Source of the DNA: JASHVB01 sp049522565
Lineage (GTDB): Bacteria > Pseudomonadota > Alphaproteobacteria > Acetobacterales > Acetobacteraceae
NCBI GenBank assembly: GCA_049522565.1
Contig: JBEKNT010000016.1
Coordinates: 1-36,695, forward strand
Length of the DNA stretch: 36,695 nt
Direction of reading: 5' to 3'
In this document: in pieces, positions 23,501 through 31,162 of the stretch
Layout: each line of letters starts with the position of its first letter
How positions within the stretch are numbered: position 1 is the stretch's first letter
Program-made: the position numbers and the translations under genes
Notes under the pieces: generated by a model
The model's input: the letters and a program-made list of their open reading frames with translations, nothing else
Database searches by the model: none
Told to the model about the DNA's origin: nothing

Positions 23501-24592
23501 ATGGCGAAGAAACTTCTGGCGACGAGTCGAACGGAACACGACCGGTTCTGGGTCAGGGCGTGCTGGGTGAAGGGAGCTGTCGAGGCTTTCAAGCACGAGG
23601 GTGTCGATGTCATTGGGTTGTGCCGAGAGGCCGGCTTGGATTTGGCCGTCCTGGACAATCCCGACTCGCGCATCCCGACTGAACAGTTCAACCTTCTCTG
23701 GCGGCTCGCCGTGGCACGGTCGGGCAATCCGGTGGTTGGACTTGCCGCCGCGCGGATTCCGCGACCGGAAAGCTTCGATGTCGTCGGCTATGCCATGATG
23801 TCGGCGCCCGACCTGCGCGGTGTGCTGGAACGAGCCGTGCGATACGTCCGGATCATCAGTGGTGTCGCGACCATCACCGTTCCCGACGGCCAGGAAGGCT
23901 GCCGACTGTCCTTTGCCCTGAAAAGCGGCGGACAGGAGGTGCCGTGGCAGCGCTACGCCTTTGCTCTCATGACGTGGCTGTCGTTCCTGCGATGGATCAT
24001 GGTCCGTGATCTGCGACCGCTGGCTGTTGAATTGATCGTGCCCGCCAACGACGACCTCCTGCCGTACCAGGAGGCGTTTGGCGGTCCTCTGCGCTTCGGC
24101 GCCGCGGCGAACGCTCTGTTGTTCTCGCACGCCGACGTCGAGCGTCCGTTGCCCACGGTCCATGCGGAGCTTGGCATTGTGCACGAGCGGATCGCTGGCG
24201 AATATCTCGCCCGCCTGGATCGGTCCGAGCTGAACGCCCGGGTTCGGTCTGTCATCATGGACTGCCTGAGTGACGGCAAACCACGGCGCGCCACGGTTGC
24301 GCGCACTCTGGCGATGAGCGAGCGCACCCTGCAGCGGCGCCTGGAAGAGGAGGGCTCCGCGTTCCGACAGCTCCTGGACGACACGCACAAGGAACTGGCG
24401 CAACGCTACATCGAACGGGCCGACCTGTCGTTTGCCGACGTGGCCTATGTCCTGGGCTTCAATGATCAGAGCAGCCTCTTCCGGGCGGTCAGGCGCTGGT
24501 TCGGAACGACGCCTCAGCAATACCGCCGGCAGCGGGGCACCGGGCGCGTGATGCGCGGACCCGCGCCGCGGCACGGTCGTGTCTCAGTCTGA
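23501..24592 (+). CDS. AraC family transcriptional regulator (OruR-like)
   Basis: 363-aa regulator. Residues about 15-205 resemble the arabinose-binding-like N-terminal domain of the OruR/ArgR-type group (GVDVIGLCREAGLDLAVLDN, then IPTEQFNLLWRLAVARSGNP). The C-terminal double helix-turn-helix spans about 260-345: ATVARTLAMSERTLQRRLEE, FRQLLDDTHKELAQRYIE, then SFADVAYVLGFNDQSSLFRA and FGTTPQQYRR. The divergent partner is a TetR gene. Members of this group control catabolic or membrane-stress genes; the next 1.3 kb downstream holds no gene, so its target is not obvious. Confidence 0.9.
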   Translation: MAKKLLATSRTEHDRFWVRACWVKGAVEAFKHEGVDVIGLCREAGLDLAVLDNPDSRIPTEQFNLLWRLAVARSGNPVVGLAAARIPRPESFDVVGYAMMSAPDLRGVLERAVRYVRIISGVATITVPDGQEGCRLSFALKSGGQEVPWQRYAFALMTWLSFLRWIMVRDLRPLAVELIVPANDDLLPYQEAFGGPLRFGAAANALLFSHADVERPLPTVHAELGIVHERIAGEYLARLDRSELNARVRSVIMDCLSDGKPRRATVARTLAMSERTLQRRLEEEGSAFRQLLDDTHKELAQRYIERADLSFADVAYVLGFNDQSSLFRAVRRWFGTTPQQYRRQRGTGRVMRGPAPRHGRVSV

Positions 24593-24629
24593 ATGGCGGC
24601 CAGAGGCCCCAGGCGGTTGTTCAGGCCGA

Positions 24630-24709
24630 GCGACCCGGCTACCGCTGCTTTGGGTCGATTCCGGCGGTTCCCGCCCCAGCGGCCCGGCTACTACTGCTTT
24701 GGGTCGAAG
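24630..24709. repeat. two-copy direct repeat with 49-nt period
   Basis: Copies at 24630-24658 and 24679-24707 agree at 26 of 29 positions; both contain CTGCTTTGGGTCGA. A weaker third trace (CGACCCGCGAACTACT) starts at about 24709. It follows the AraC gene closely. No function is recognised. Confidence 0.6.
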
Positions 24710-25129
24710 GCGACCCGCGAACTACTCCGCTCCCGTCCTGGCTACCACCTCAGCCAACCCACCGGGGCGCATCACCAACGGAAATCTACTTTGTGTAACT
24801 CCGTACGCACTCGGTGAAACCCGGATTCTGATGCCGTGACCGATCGCGCGCCGCGTTCGACCCGGCACCCCCGACCGGTGCATTTCGCCCCACACGCCCG
24901 CGACCCCTCGCAGCCGGCACCCGGCATCGCCATGTTAGGGACTAACTGACAGGGTGCGGCGGCATGCCAACAGCGATCGACAACCAGGACCCAGCGGTGC
25001 TGCCGGCAAGGCGGAAACCGTCGTGGCGCAGGCGGAGCGCAAAGATCCATGCAACGTGAGGCGCATTGCCATGATCCGGTGTCGTGCCGTGGCGTGCCTC
25101 TGCTTGAGGGGACGGCGCGGCAGGCGGCT

Positions 25130-25330
25130 AAGCAAGCAAGAATTTTTACGCAGATGCACAGCAGATGAACGCCGATGCACGCGGATGGGCCGGGGGTCCG
25201 GCATGGTGCTGCACGGCTAAACCCGGCCGGCCGATCCTGATGAGCAGCGCCGGTGCGTTGGCCCATGTCCCATCCGCGTGCATCGGCGTCCATCTGCCTG
25301 CATCTGCGTTAGACGCTTGCTTGCTTGCGC
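25130..25330. repeat. long inverted repeat, CAGATGCA family, copy 2
   Basis: The arm at 25130-25191 and the arm at about 25259-25327 pair over about 50 nt with a few mismatches and indels. Shared words with the copy at 13739-13882 are AAGCAAGAATTTT, GCAGATGCA and CAGATGAAC. The arms also hold GCCGATGCACGCGGATG, which the first copy lacks. The loop is about 67 nt. Confidence 0.75.
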
Positions 25331-25454
25331 CGCCGCGCGCCGCACCGATCTGCAAGGTTGCCCGGTCGCTGTCCCCCAACCAGAACTCCCTTGCACCCTG
25401 TGACGAAGGCCGAGACGGCGGGTCCGACCCGCCCAGAGGTTCTTCGGCGGCAAC

Positions 25455-25797
25455 ACCCCATGTCCAGCGGTACGGCCTCGGCGGTGTCTCCAAGCTGCCG
25501 GCGAGCGCCATGCCGTGTGCGGCCAAAAGCCCATGCACCAATTCGGCGCGGCACGACGATGGCGGGAAGGAACTGCCGCATGAGGGACAAGCGGCTCCGC
25601 CCCGGTTGGCCCGGCGTCGATCGGCCTATGGCATGGCGGCAAGAGCCCATGCACCAGAACGGGCCGGCGCGGTGGGCAGCAGACCGGGGAGATGCGATCC
25701 GTGGCGATACCACCCCATGTCCAGCGGTGCGGTCGGACAGTTGCCGCCTCAGCCGAGCCCACAGGACGCGATGCGCAGCAAAGACCCCATACACCAG
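25455..25797. repeat. dispersed CCCATG repeat set of unknown nature
   Basis: CACCCCATGTCCAGCGGT occurs identically at 25455-25472 and 25711-25728. AAAGCCCATGCACCA and variants occur at about 25526-25540, 25642-25656 and 25781-25797. Two units of about 86 nt (25455-25540 and 25711-25797) thus begin and end with the same words, and a half unit lies between them. The inner parts are only loosely alike. I do not recognise the family. Confidence 0.55.
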
Positions 25798-25892
25798 GAG
25801 CAGTTGCCCGACCGGCGCCGCCCACCGTCTCACCCGAAGCGCGATGAGACGATGGTGAGACTCGCCCGGGAGCGGTCCGGCCGACAATTTCG

Positions 25893-25926
25893 TTGACAAA
25901 AGCGGCTAACGCGTGTTAGTCATACT
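25893..25926 (+). promoter_or_regulatory. candidate promoter with overlapping palindromic operator
   Basis: A consensus -35 TTGACA is at 25893-25898. The perfect palindrome CTAAC-GCGT-GTTAG at 25906-25919 fills the spacer and the -10 zone, where the best hexamer is a poor TTAGTC at 25916. Such placement is typical of a repressor (often TetR-type) operator. It precedes the hypothetical gene at 26002. Confidence 0.55.
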
Positions 25927-26001
25927 GTCGTGAAGCGCGCCGCCGCCACTCCCTGTCCTGCCCCACCCCACGATCCCCAACCGGATCGGTCCGGCCGGAC
26001 C

Positions 26002-26739
26002 ATGCCTGCGCGCATCGCCACACTGCTGCACACCGTTCGCATCCTGCTCGGCTTCGGCCGCCATCTCGCCGAAACCGCGAAGCAGCGCGCCGCCAGCCCT
26101 GACTTCAACGCCATCGCGGCCTGCTTCGGCACCGGGCGGCTGTATGCGATTCTTGCGCACCTGCAACGCGGCATCCTGCGTGCCACCGCGCTGGAGCGTG
26201 TGTTGCTCGCGCGCGCGGCACGGGGCCGGGATATCGGCTTCGTCGCCCCCCGGGAGCGTGCGACCGCGACACCGGCCGCGCCAGCCGAGCAACCGGCCGA
26301 GGCACAGGTCGCGCGGAAGGCGCCGCCGCCGTCCCGCCCGGCCCATTGGAACGATCCCGAACTCTTCATGCCGACCTTGGAGGAACTCGAGGCGCAGGTG
26401 CGCCGCCGCCCGCTTGGCCGCACGCTGGTCGATATCTGCCTTGACCTGGCGGTGGTGCCCGGCTTCTGCACCGGTCCGTTCTGGAACGAGCTGTTCGACA
26501 GCATCCGCTTGCATGGCGGCAGCGTCGCCGCTCTGATGCAGGAGAAGGCCCGCCGGCAGAAGGCGTTCTGCCAGGAGCAGGACCGGAAGCCGGGGAGCAA
26601 CTGGGACTGGCTGGAGATGGGACGGGAGGCGCGCCGCCGCGTCCTGGGGTTCTTCATCGGCGAGGCGGCGGAGGATTCGTTCGATCCGGTGGTGGAACCA
26701 TACGCGCCGGCCGCGGCGCTGGCCACCGGGCCGCCCTGA
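26002..26739 (+). CDS. hypothetical protein, Acetobacteraceae-type
   Basis: 245 aa from the ATG at 26002. A GTG at 25930 would add 24 Pro-rich residues but lies almost at the expected transcription start, so I prefer the ATG. Residues 1-85 are helical with a mild hydrophobic patch (ARIATLLHTVRILLGFGRHL) and a conserved-looking LAHLQRGILRATALERVLL; an Ala/Pro-rich linker of about 30 residues follows; the C-terminal part has RPLGRTLVDICLDLAVVPGF and FWNELFDSIRLHGGSVAALM. I recall similar undescribed proteins in Acetobacteraceae but no function. There is no signal peptide and no clear membrane segment. It sits alone behind a promoter with a palindromic operator. Confidence 0.7.
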   Translation: MPARIATLLHTVRILLGFGRHLAETAKQRAASPDFNAIAACFGTGRLYAILAHLQRGILRATALERVLLARAARGRDIGFVAPRERATATPAAPAEQPAEAQVARKAPPPSRPAHWNDPELFMPTLEELEAQVRRRPLGRTLVDICLDLAVVPGFCTGPFWNELFDSIRLHGGSVAALMQEKARRQKAFCQEQDRKPGSNWDWLEMGREARRRVLGFFIGEAAEDSFDPVVEPYAPAAALATGPP

Positions 26740-27077
26740 CCCGTTCGCACGGATGAACCGAGGCTGGTGCACGGGGTCGGACGGCGGCCGGCCGCGTCGT
26801 TGCGATTCGCGGCTGCGCTACGCCTGCTTCAGCTCGATCAGGCCGCGGCGGATCTTTTCTGCCGCGCTCGACCTTGTCCTCGATAGGGGCCGCGTCGCCC
26901 CAGCGGACCGCAAAGACGTGGGTGACCGGCCAAGCCCGGTCATGACACGACATCACCCGGTCGCGGCACAACATCGCCCTGGCGTGACGCAACATCGCCC
27001 GGGCGGGACCCACCGGGAGCCTTTGGGGGACAGCCGGCGGGCGCACCGCGCGATGGCCGGGGACGTGGGAGGAAAGC
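26740..27077. other. intergenic gap with a 21-bp tandem repeat
   Basis: 338 nt between convergent genes. Positions 26945-27008 hold three units of 21 nt with ACATC at 26950, 26971 and 26992, each followed by a CCCGG-like core. The unit length is a multiple of three and gives heptad-like peptides in one minus-strand frame, but the rest of that frame does not look coding. Confidence 0.55.
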
Positions 27078-28280
27078 TCACCCGTCGCCGGCCCGGCCGT
27101 CCCGCGTCTGCGGCAGCTTCCATCCCAGCACCCGGCCCGCCACGAAGTTCCGCAGCACCTGCGCGGTGCCGCCGCCGATGGTGAACATGCGGGCGTCGCG
27201 CGCCATCCGCTCCATCGGATACGCCCGCGAGTAGCCACGCGCGCCGAACATCTGCAACGCGTCGTTGGTCACGCGGATCGCCATCTCCGACGCGAACACC
27301 TTCGCCTGCGCGGCAAGCAGCGGATCGGGGAACGGATCGGCCGAGGCCGCCGCCTGGTGGATGCAGAGGCGCGCCGCATTCAACTGGATCGCCATGTCGG
27401 CCAGCATCCATTGCAGGCCCTGGAACTCGGCGATCGGGCGGCCGAACTGGTGACGCTCCTTGGCGAACGCCGTGGCCGCCTCGAACGCGCCCTGCGCCAG
27501 GCCCAGCGCTACGGTTGCCGCGCCGACGCGCTGGCTGTTGTAGGCGTTCATCAGCTCGGCGAACCCGCACAGAGCGCCGGACGGGCGGCGCAGCACCATG
27601 TCGTCCGGCACTTCCAGGTCCTCGAAGATCAGTTCGGTCTCCGGGATGCCGCGCAGGCCCATCGCCGGCTCGCGGCGGCCGATCACCAGGCCGCGCGGCG
27701 TTCCGGCGGCCGGATCGCGCACCGCCAGGAAGCCGCCGATGCCTTGCGCGCGGCCGTTCTCGTCGAACACGCGGGCGAAGATCAGGTGCAGGCGGGAGAC
27801 GCCGCCGCCGGTGATCCAGTGTTTCCGCCCGTTGATCACATAGTGCCCGGCGCGCCGGTCGGCCCGCGTCGTCATTTCGGTGGCAGCGGATCCGGCTTCC
27901 GGCTCGGTGATGCAGATCGCCGGTTTGTCGCCGCCCAGCACCAACTCGGCGGCCATCCGGCGCTGTGCTTCGCTGCCGTAGCGCATGACCGCCGAGATCG
28001 CGCCCATGTTGGCCTCGACCGCGATGCGGCCGGTCACGCCGCAGACGCGCGCCATCTCCTCGATGATGATCGCGGCGTCGAGGAAGCTGCCGCCGCCTCC
28101 GCCATGGGCTTGCGGGATGGTGTAGCCCATCAGGCCGGCATCGCGCAGCGCCGCCACGTTGTCCCAGGGATAGGCTTCGGAACGATCCACCTCGGCGGCG
28201 CGCGGCGCGATCACCGTTTCGGCCAGGCGGCGAGCCTCCGCTTGCAGCCGCTGTTGTTCCGGGGTCAGGGCGAAATTCAT
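27078..28280 (-). CDS. acyl-CoA dehydrogenase family protein, possible 3-sulfinopropanoyl-CoA desulfinase
   Basis: 400-aa flavoprotein of the acyl-CoA dehydrogenase fold: helical N-domain from MNFALTPEQQRLQAEARRL, FAD/substrate strands with AICITEPEAGSAATEMTT and WITGGG, and C-terminal QMFGARGYSRAYPMERMARD. Both usual places of the catalytic base are changed. The late site reads IGGGTAQ where short- and medium-chain enzymes have EGT, and the helix-G site reads AYNSQR where isovaleryl-type enzymes have a Glu before Arg. Q250 there, with R85 in GVTGRIAVEAN, lies close to the Arg84/Gln246 pair I recall from the 3-sulfinopropionyl-CoA desulfinase of Advenella, which releases sulfite. A redox-inactive or reductive enzyme is the alternative. 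The ATG at 28280 begins the standard family N-terminus. Confidence 0.85.
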   Translation of the reverse strand: MNFALTPEQQRLQAEARRLAETVIAPRAAEVDRSEAYPWDNVAALRDAGLMGYTIPQAHGGGGGSFLDAAIIIEEMARVCGVTGRIAVEANMGAISAVMRYGSEAQRRMAAELVLGGDKPAICITEPEAGSAATEMTTRADRRAGHYVINGRKHWITGGGVSRLHLIFARVFDENGRAQGIGGFLAVRDPAAGTPRGLVIGRREPAMGLRGIPETELIFEDLEVPDDMVLRRPSGALCGFAELMNAYNSQRVGAATVALGLAQGAFEAATAFAKERHQFGRPIAEFQGLQWMLADMAIQLNAARLCIHQAAASADPFPDPLLAAQAKVFASEMAIRVTNDALQMFGARGYSRAYPMERMARDARMFTIGGGTAQVLRNFVAGRVLGWKLPQTRDGRAGDG

Positions 28281-28458
28281 GGCATCCGGTGTCCGCAAAG
28301 CGAGGGAAGATCGCAATGCTGCGGCGGGTGGGACAGCACGGCAAGGCGCATTCGCACAATCGTGCGCCGTCCGCCGGCTGCCGTCACGCCATCGCAAGCT
28401 GACCGTCGCTCGGCGCGGGTGATAACGACATCCGACACTTTCCGAAGGTTTGGGCGCG

Positions 28459-29139
28459 ATGTACACCACCGGTGCCCTGGCGGTGATGCTGCTGATCGCC
28501 GTGGCGTTCTTGGGCTATGGCCGAACGGTGCAGAGGCTGTGCGCGCCGACGACCCCGAGCGATGCGGGAACTGCCGCGTGCGTCGGGCTGGGCGTTTACC
28601 TCGCTGCCGGTGGTTGCATCGAACGCACCGCGTCCGCACTTGCGCAGACCAAATAGACCGTGTTCGGCTGGCGCTACGGCTACGTCGCGGTCGTCCCGCT
28701 GCCGTTGTTGCGGTTCGTCGAATGGCTTGGGCCGGGCGCAGCGGCGGTCCCGCGGTGGCAGCGCCGCATGCTGGTGCCGGCATGCCTCGCGCTGTTTGCG
28801 GTCGCTCTGGTGCGCCACGAGTCCTGGCATCCGGACAGCGTCGCGTTCGGCCAGCTCTACGTTTGGGCGGCCGGCGTGGATTTCGTGGCATACGACTATG
28901 GCAACGAGGCAGGCGAGCCCGCCCACCTCGACACGGCGTTCCTGCGCGTCAACGGGCCAAGCTAGTTTCAGGAGCGCATCGCGTCCGAGGCCGCTGCCGT
29001 GCAGGCCGTTTTGCTCAAGCGGCGGGCGAGCGAGCCGGTGATCCACGACGACGGCAAGCGCTCCGTCATTTCACTCGGCGGCGGCACGGCGGCTCAGGGC
29101 ACCGGCATCGCCGCGGACAAGGCGTCTGCCGGGTTCTGA
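28459..29139 (+). pseudogene. membrane-protein-like reading frame broken by two amber codons
   Basis: From an ATG at 28459 with GAAGG nearby, one frame runs to a TGA at 29137-29139 and is broken only by TAG at 28654-28656 and TAG at 28963-28965. The first part begins MYTTGALAVMLLIAVAFLGY, a membrane segment like the start of large polytopic proteins. The second part has further hydrophobic stretches (YVAVVPLPLLRFVEW and MLVPACLALFAVALV). The last part is soluble-looking, with a GGGTAAQGTG segment. I do not recognise the protein. A decayed gene is the simplest reading; two unrelated small open frames cannot be excluded. Confidence 0.4.
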
Positions 29140-29414
29140 TAGATCTCCAAACGGCGATCCGGGGTCGCGCTAACTACCACCGGCGCATCGCCGGGGGCGC
29201 GCAACGTCGGCGACGCTACGCCCGCCGCGTCGAGCGCCAGCACCATCATCAGCAGGCCGATCACCGCGAACCCCAGTCCGGTGAGGATGGCGCGCCACAG
29301 TATCGCGTTGCAGGACCACCGGCGGAAGGCGGCCCGGCGCAGCGCGTGCAAAGGCGGCCGACGCGAGTGCCGGACGAGGCCGCGGACGGGATGAACAAGC
29401 TGAGCTACGGTCAC
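29094..29414 (-). CDS. small single-pass membrane protein
   Basis: 106 aa from a GTG at 29414, chosen because GGGAGAAGTTCC precedes it. The N-terminal third is strongly basic (VRGLVRHSRRPPLHALRRAA). One clear membrane segment, AILTGLGFAVIGLLMMVLAL, lies at about 46-65, and a 40-residue outer part with a RRLEIYQNPADAL segment follows. The basic side suggests an N-in orientation. It follows the LysR gene on the same strand after 117 nt. No family is recognised. The 3' end overlaps the amber-broken frame on the other strand by 46 nt. Confidence 0.45.
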   Translation of the reverse strand: MTVAQLVHPVRGLVRHSRRPPLHALRRAAFRRWSCNAILWRAILTGLGFAVIGLLMMVLALDAAGVASPTLRAPGDAPVVVSATPDRRLEIYQNPADALSAAMPVP

Positions 29415-29531
29415 GGAACTTCTCCCTTTCGAGCGGCTTCCGCCCGGTTGCGCCCCGACAGATGGCGCCGCCGAAAGTCGGCGATTACCCGGGGCGGAGG
29501 CACAGGACCTTTGCGCCCGCCGCACAGATGG

Positions 29532-30473
29532 TCAGACCAGCCAGGTGGTCTCGTTCTCGCCCCAGACGCGCGCGTCGGCGAGCCGCGCCTCCAACGCGCG
29601 GCCCATCTCGACGAGGAAGTCGATCATCACGCGGGTCCGCGGGGCAAGATGCCGCCGCGACGGATAGACGATGAACGTCTGGTCCCGTCGGGACGGATAG
29701 TCGGCCAGCAGCCGATAGAGCCGGGCGGCCCGGATGTCGTCCGCCACCTGCAATTCCGGCAGCATGGCGATGCCGAAGCCGGCCAGGGCAGCGCGGTGCA
29801 CCATCTCGCTGTTATCGGCGCGGAAGGGCCCGGCAACTGGCACGTCGATCGGCCCATCGGGCCCGGCGAAGCGCCAGCGGGCGCTGTCCGGCCCGTTCTC
29901 GTAGATCAGGCAACTGTGCCGGACGAGGTCGGCGGGTTGAAGCGGAGCGCCGCGTCGCTCGAGATAGGCCGGGCCGGCCACAAGAACCCAACTGAATGTG
30001 CCGATAGCGCGCGCGACCACCGAGGCATCGCTCGGCTGACCGGGTTGCAACGCCAGGTCGAGCCGCTCCTCGATCAGGTCGCCGAACCGGTTGCTGACCA
30101 CCAGCTCAACGGAGAGCCCGGGATAGCGCTGGAACAGTGCCGGCAGTCGCGGCACGAGCAGCGTCGCCACGGCGGGCGCCATGCCGATGCGGACCAGGCC
30201 GGTGGGCGAGGCACGCTGGCGCCCCAGCGTCGCTTCCATCTCCTGCGTCGTCTCGAGCAGGTGGCGGGCGTGGCTGAGCAAGTCCTGGCCGTCTCCGGTG
30301 AGGCTGAGCCGGCGCGTGGTGCGGTGGAACAGCCGCATGCCGAAATGGTCCTCCAACTGGCTGATCAGCCGGGTGGCGGCGGAATGGCTGGTGCCGGTCT
30401 CGCGGGCGACGGCGGAGAACGAGCCGGTCTCGACCACGCGCACGAAGGTGCCGAGGGCACGTAGCAGGTCCAT
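29532..30473 (-). CDS. LysR family transcriptional regulator
   Basis: 313-aa regulator. The winged helix-turn-helix is at residues 1-60 (LLRALGTFVRVVETGSFSAV, then LISQLEDHFGMRLFHRTTRR and LSLTGDG). The effector-binding domain from about 90 begins GLVRIGMAPAVATLLVPRLP and includes RADNSEMVHRAALAGFGIAM. The length and end match the CrgA/DmlR-like subgroup. The divergent neighbours are two small secreted-peptide genes; the gene on the same strand downstream is a small membrane protein. Target and inducer are unknown. Confidence 0.92.
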   Translation of the reverse strand: MDLLRALGTFVRVVETGSFSAVARETGTSHSAATRLISQLEDHFGMRLFHRTTRRLSLTGDGQDLLSHARHLLETTQEMEATLGRQRASPTGLVRIGMAPAVATLLVPRLPALFQRYPGLSVELVVSNRFGDLIEERLDLALQPGQPSDASVVARAIGTFSWVLVAGPAYLERRGAPLQPADLVRHSCLIYENGPDSARWRFAGPDGPIDVPVAGPFRADNSEMVHRAALAGFGIAMLPELQVADDIRAARLYRLLADYPSRRDQTFIVYPSRRHLAPRTRVMIDFLVEMGRALEARLADARVWGENETTWLV

Positions 30474-30641
30474 GATTTCACCGTTCTACGCACAGATCAT
30501 GTGCCCGATCGTCGGATTATCCCGGCAGGTTGGCAAGCCTATCTCCCGTGGCGTCGGCAGCCGAGGGCGAGTGAACCGGTCGCCGACGAGATCGAAAACC
30601 AGGCCCGCCAAGGTGACGGACCTCGCAAGAGGAGACCAACG

Positions 30642-30785
30642 ATGAAGAAGTTCCTTTTCGCCGCGCTCGCGGCGCTCAGCCTGAGCCTCAGCCTCGGGTC
30701 GGCCTATGCCGCCCAGACGGTGCAGCAGCACAACGGGTTCAGCGTGACGCCGGCTTACTCGGATGACGCGCTCGGCGGGGCGTAA
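30642..30785 (+). CDS. small secreted peptide 1
   Basis: 47-aa protein with a strong ribosome site (AGAGGAG before the ATG). MKKFLFAALAALSLSLSLGS is a standard Sec signal peptide, likely cut after AYA near residue 23. The mature peptide is about 24 residues: AQTVQQHNGFSVTPAYSDDA followed by LGGA. It is paralogous to the next gene: same signal, Gln at the new N-terminus, and a PAYS-D motif near the end. It is divergent from the LysR gene, 168 nt away. Function unknown; signalling, envelope or bacteriocin-like roles are all open. Confidence 0.72.
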   Translation: MKKFLFAALAALSLSLSLGSAYAAQTVQQHNGFSVTPAYSDDALGGA

Positions 30786-30813
30786 TCCGCTTCGGTAACG
30801 CGAACACCACAAC

Positions 30814-30833
30814 GGCCGCCGCGTGTGGCGGCC
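30814..30833. other. short hairpin between the two peptide genes
   Basis: GGCCGCC and GGCGGCC are perfect 7-nt arms with a 6-nt loop in the 71-nt gap between the peptide genes. No T-run follows. It may stabilise the upstream message or attenuate read-through. Confidence 0.4.
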
Positions 30834-30856
30834 ACGAGACGCATGGAGAGACCCAC

Positions 30857-30997
30857 ATGAAGACGTTCCTTCTGGCGGCGGTTGCCGCGCTGAGCCTGAG
30901 CATCGGTGCTGCCTACGCCCAGAACCTGACGCAGTCGCATCAACCCCAGGTCACCCATTGGGGTCCGGCCTACTCGAGTGACGTTTCCGGCAACTGA
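30857..30997 (+). CDS. small secreted peptide 2
   Basis: 46-aa paralog of the preceding small gene. MKTFLLAAVAALSLSIGAAY is the signal peptide, with likely cleavage after AYA at residue 21. The mature part is about 25 residues: QNLTQSHQPQVTHWGPAYSS followed by DVSGN. GPAYSSDVSG matches TPAYSDDALG of the first peptide. GGAGAG lies about 8 nt before the ATG. It is followed by a terminator-like hairpin, so the two peptides probably form one short transcript. Confidence 0.72.
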   Translation: MKTFLLAAVAALSLSIGAAYAQNLTQSHQPQVTHWGPAYSSDVSGN

Positions 30998-31017
30998 CCT
31001 GGCCGGGTTGAGACTAT

Positions 31018-31050
31018 GAAGAAGGGCTGGCGCAATGCCGGCCCTTCTTC
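31018..31050. terminator. terminator-like hairpin after the peptide genes
   Basis: GAAGAAGGGCTGGC and GCCGGCCCTTCTTC pair over 14 positions with one mismatch and a 5-nt loop. The left arm is A-rich and the right arm ends in CTTCTTC rather than a pure T-run. It lies between the peptide genes and the convergent lipoprotein gene and could stop transcription from either side. Confidence 0.6.
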
Positions 31051-31162
31051 GATTCCGCGGTCGGCAATTGCAGGACCGCCGGTTGGCGATCGGCAGACCG
31101 GAGAAGCATCGTCGATCCCCCGCGCCCCACCAGCGACCCAGCGCGCGGGATCGGCCTTGGCG

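Larger units (their letters stand above)
24593..25929. other. 1.3-kb gene-poor region rich in repeats
   Basis: No frame on either strand gives a convincing protein. The longer open frames are noise of GC-rich DNA. The region holds a 49-nt-period direct repeat (24630-24709), a long hairpin element (25130-25330), and a set of CCCATG repeats (25455-25797). Such a stretch could be decayed DNA, a host of repeat insertions, or an untranslated RNA. The last 40 nt form the promoter region of the next gene. Confidence 0.5.

Noticed and set aside
25455..25797. Possible CRISPR array
   Set aside because: Repeat spacing is irregular, only one repeat word is exact and it occurs twice, and no cas gene is nearby.
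24593..25929. Several open frames of 150-240 codons on both strands
   Set aside because: None has a convincing ribosome site or family motif. They overlap the repeat elements and each other, and their products look like translated repeats.
26815..26940. Minus-strand stretch with THVFAVRWGDAAPIED, then in another frame AEKIRRGLIELKQA and a stop
   Set aside because: It hints at the decayed end of a small protein, but it needs a frameshift and lacks any upstream part, so it is too weak to list.
27357..30464. Plus-strand frame of 1035 codons
   Set aside because: Antisense to the acyl-CoA-dehydrogenase-fold and LysR genes across most of its length, with a His/Arg-rich product.
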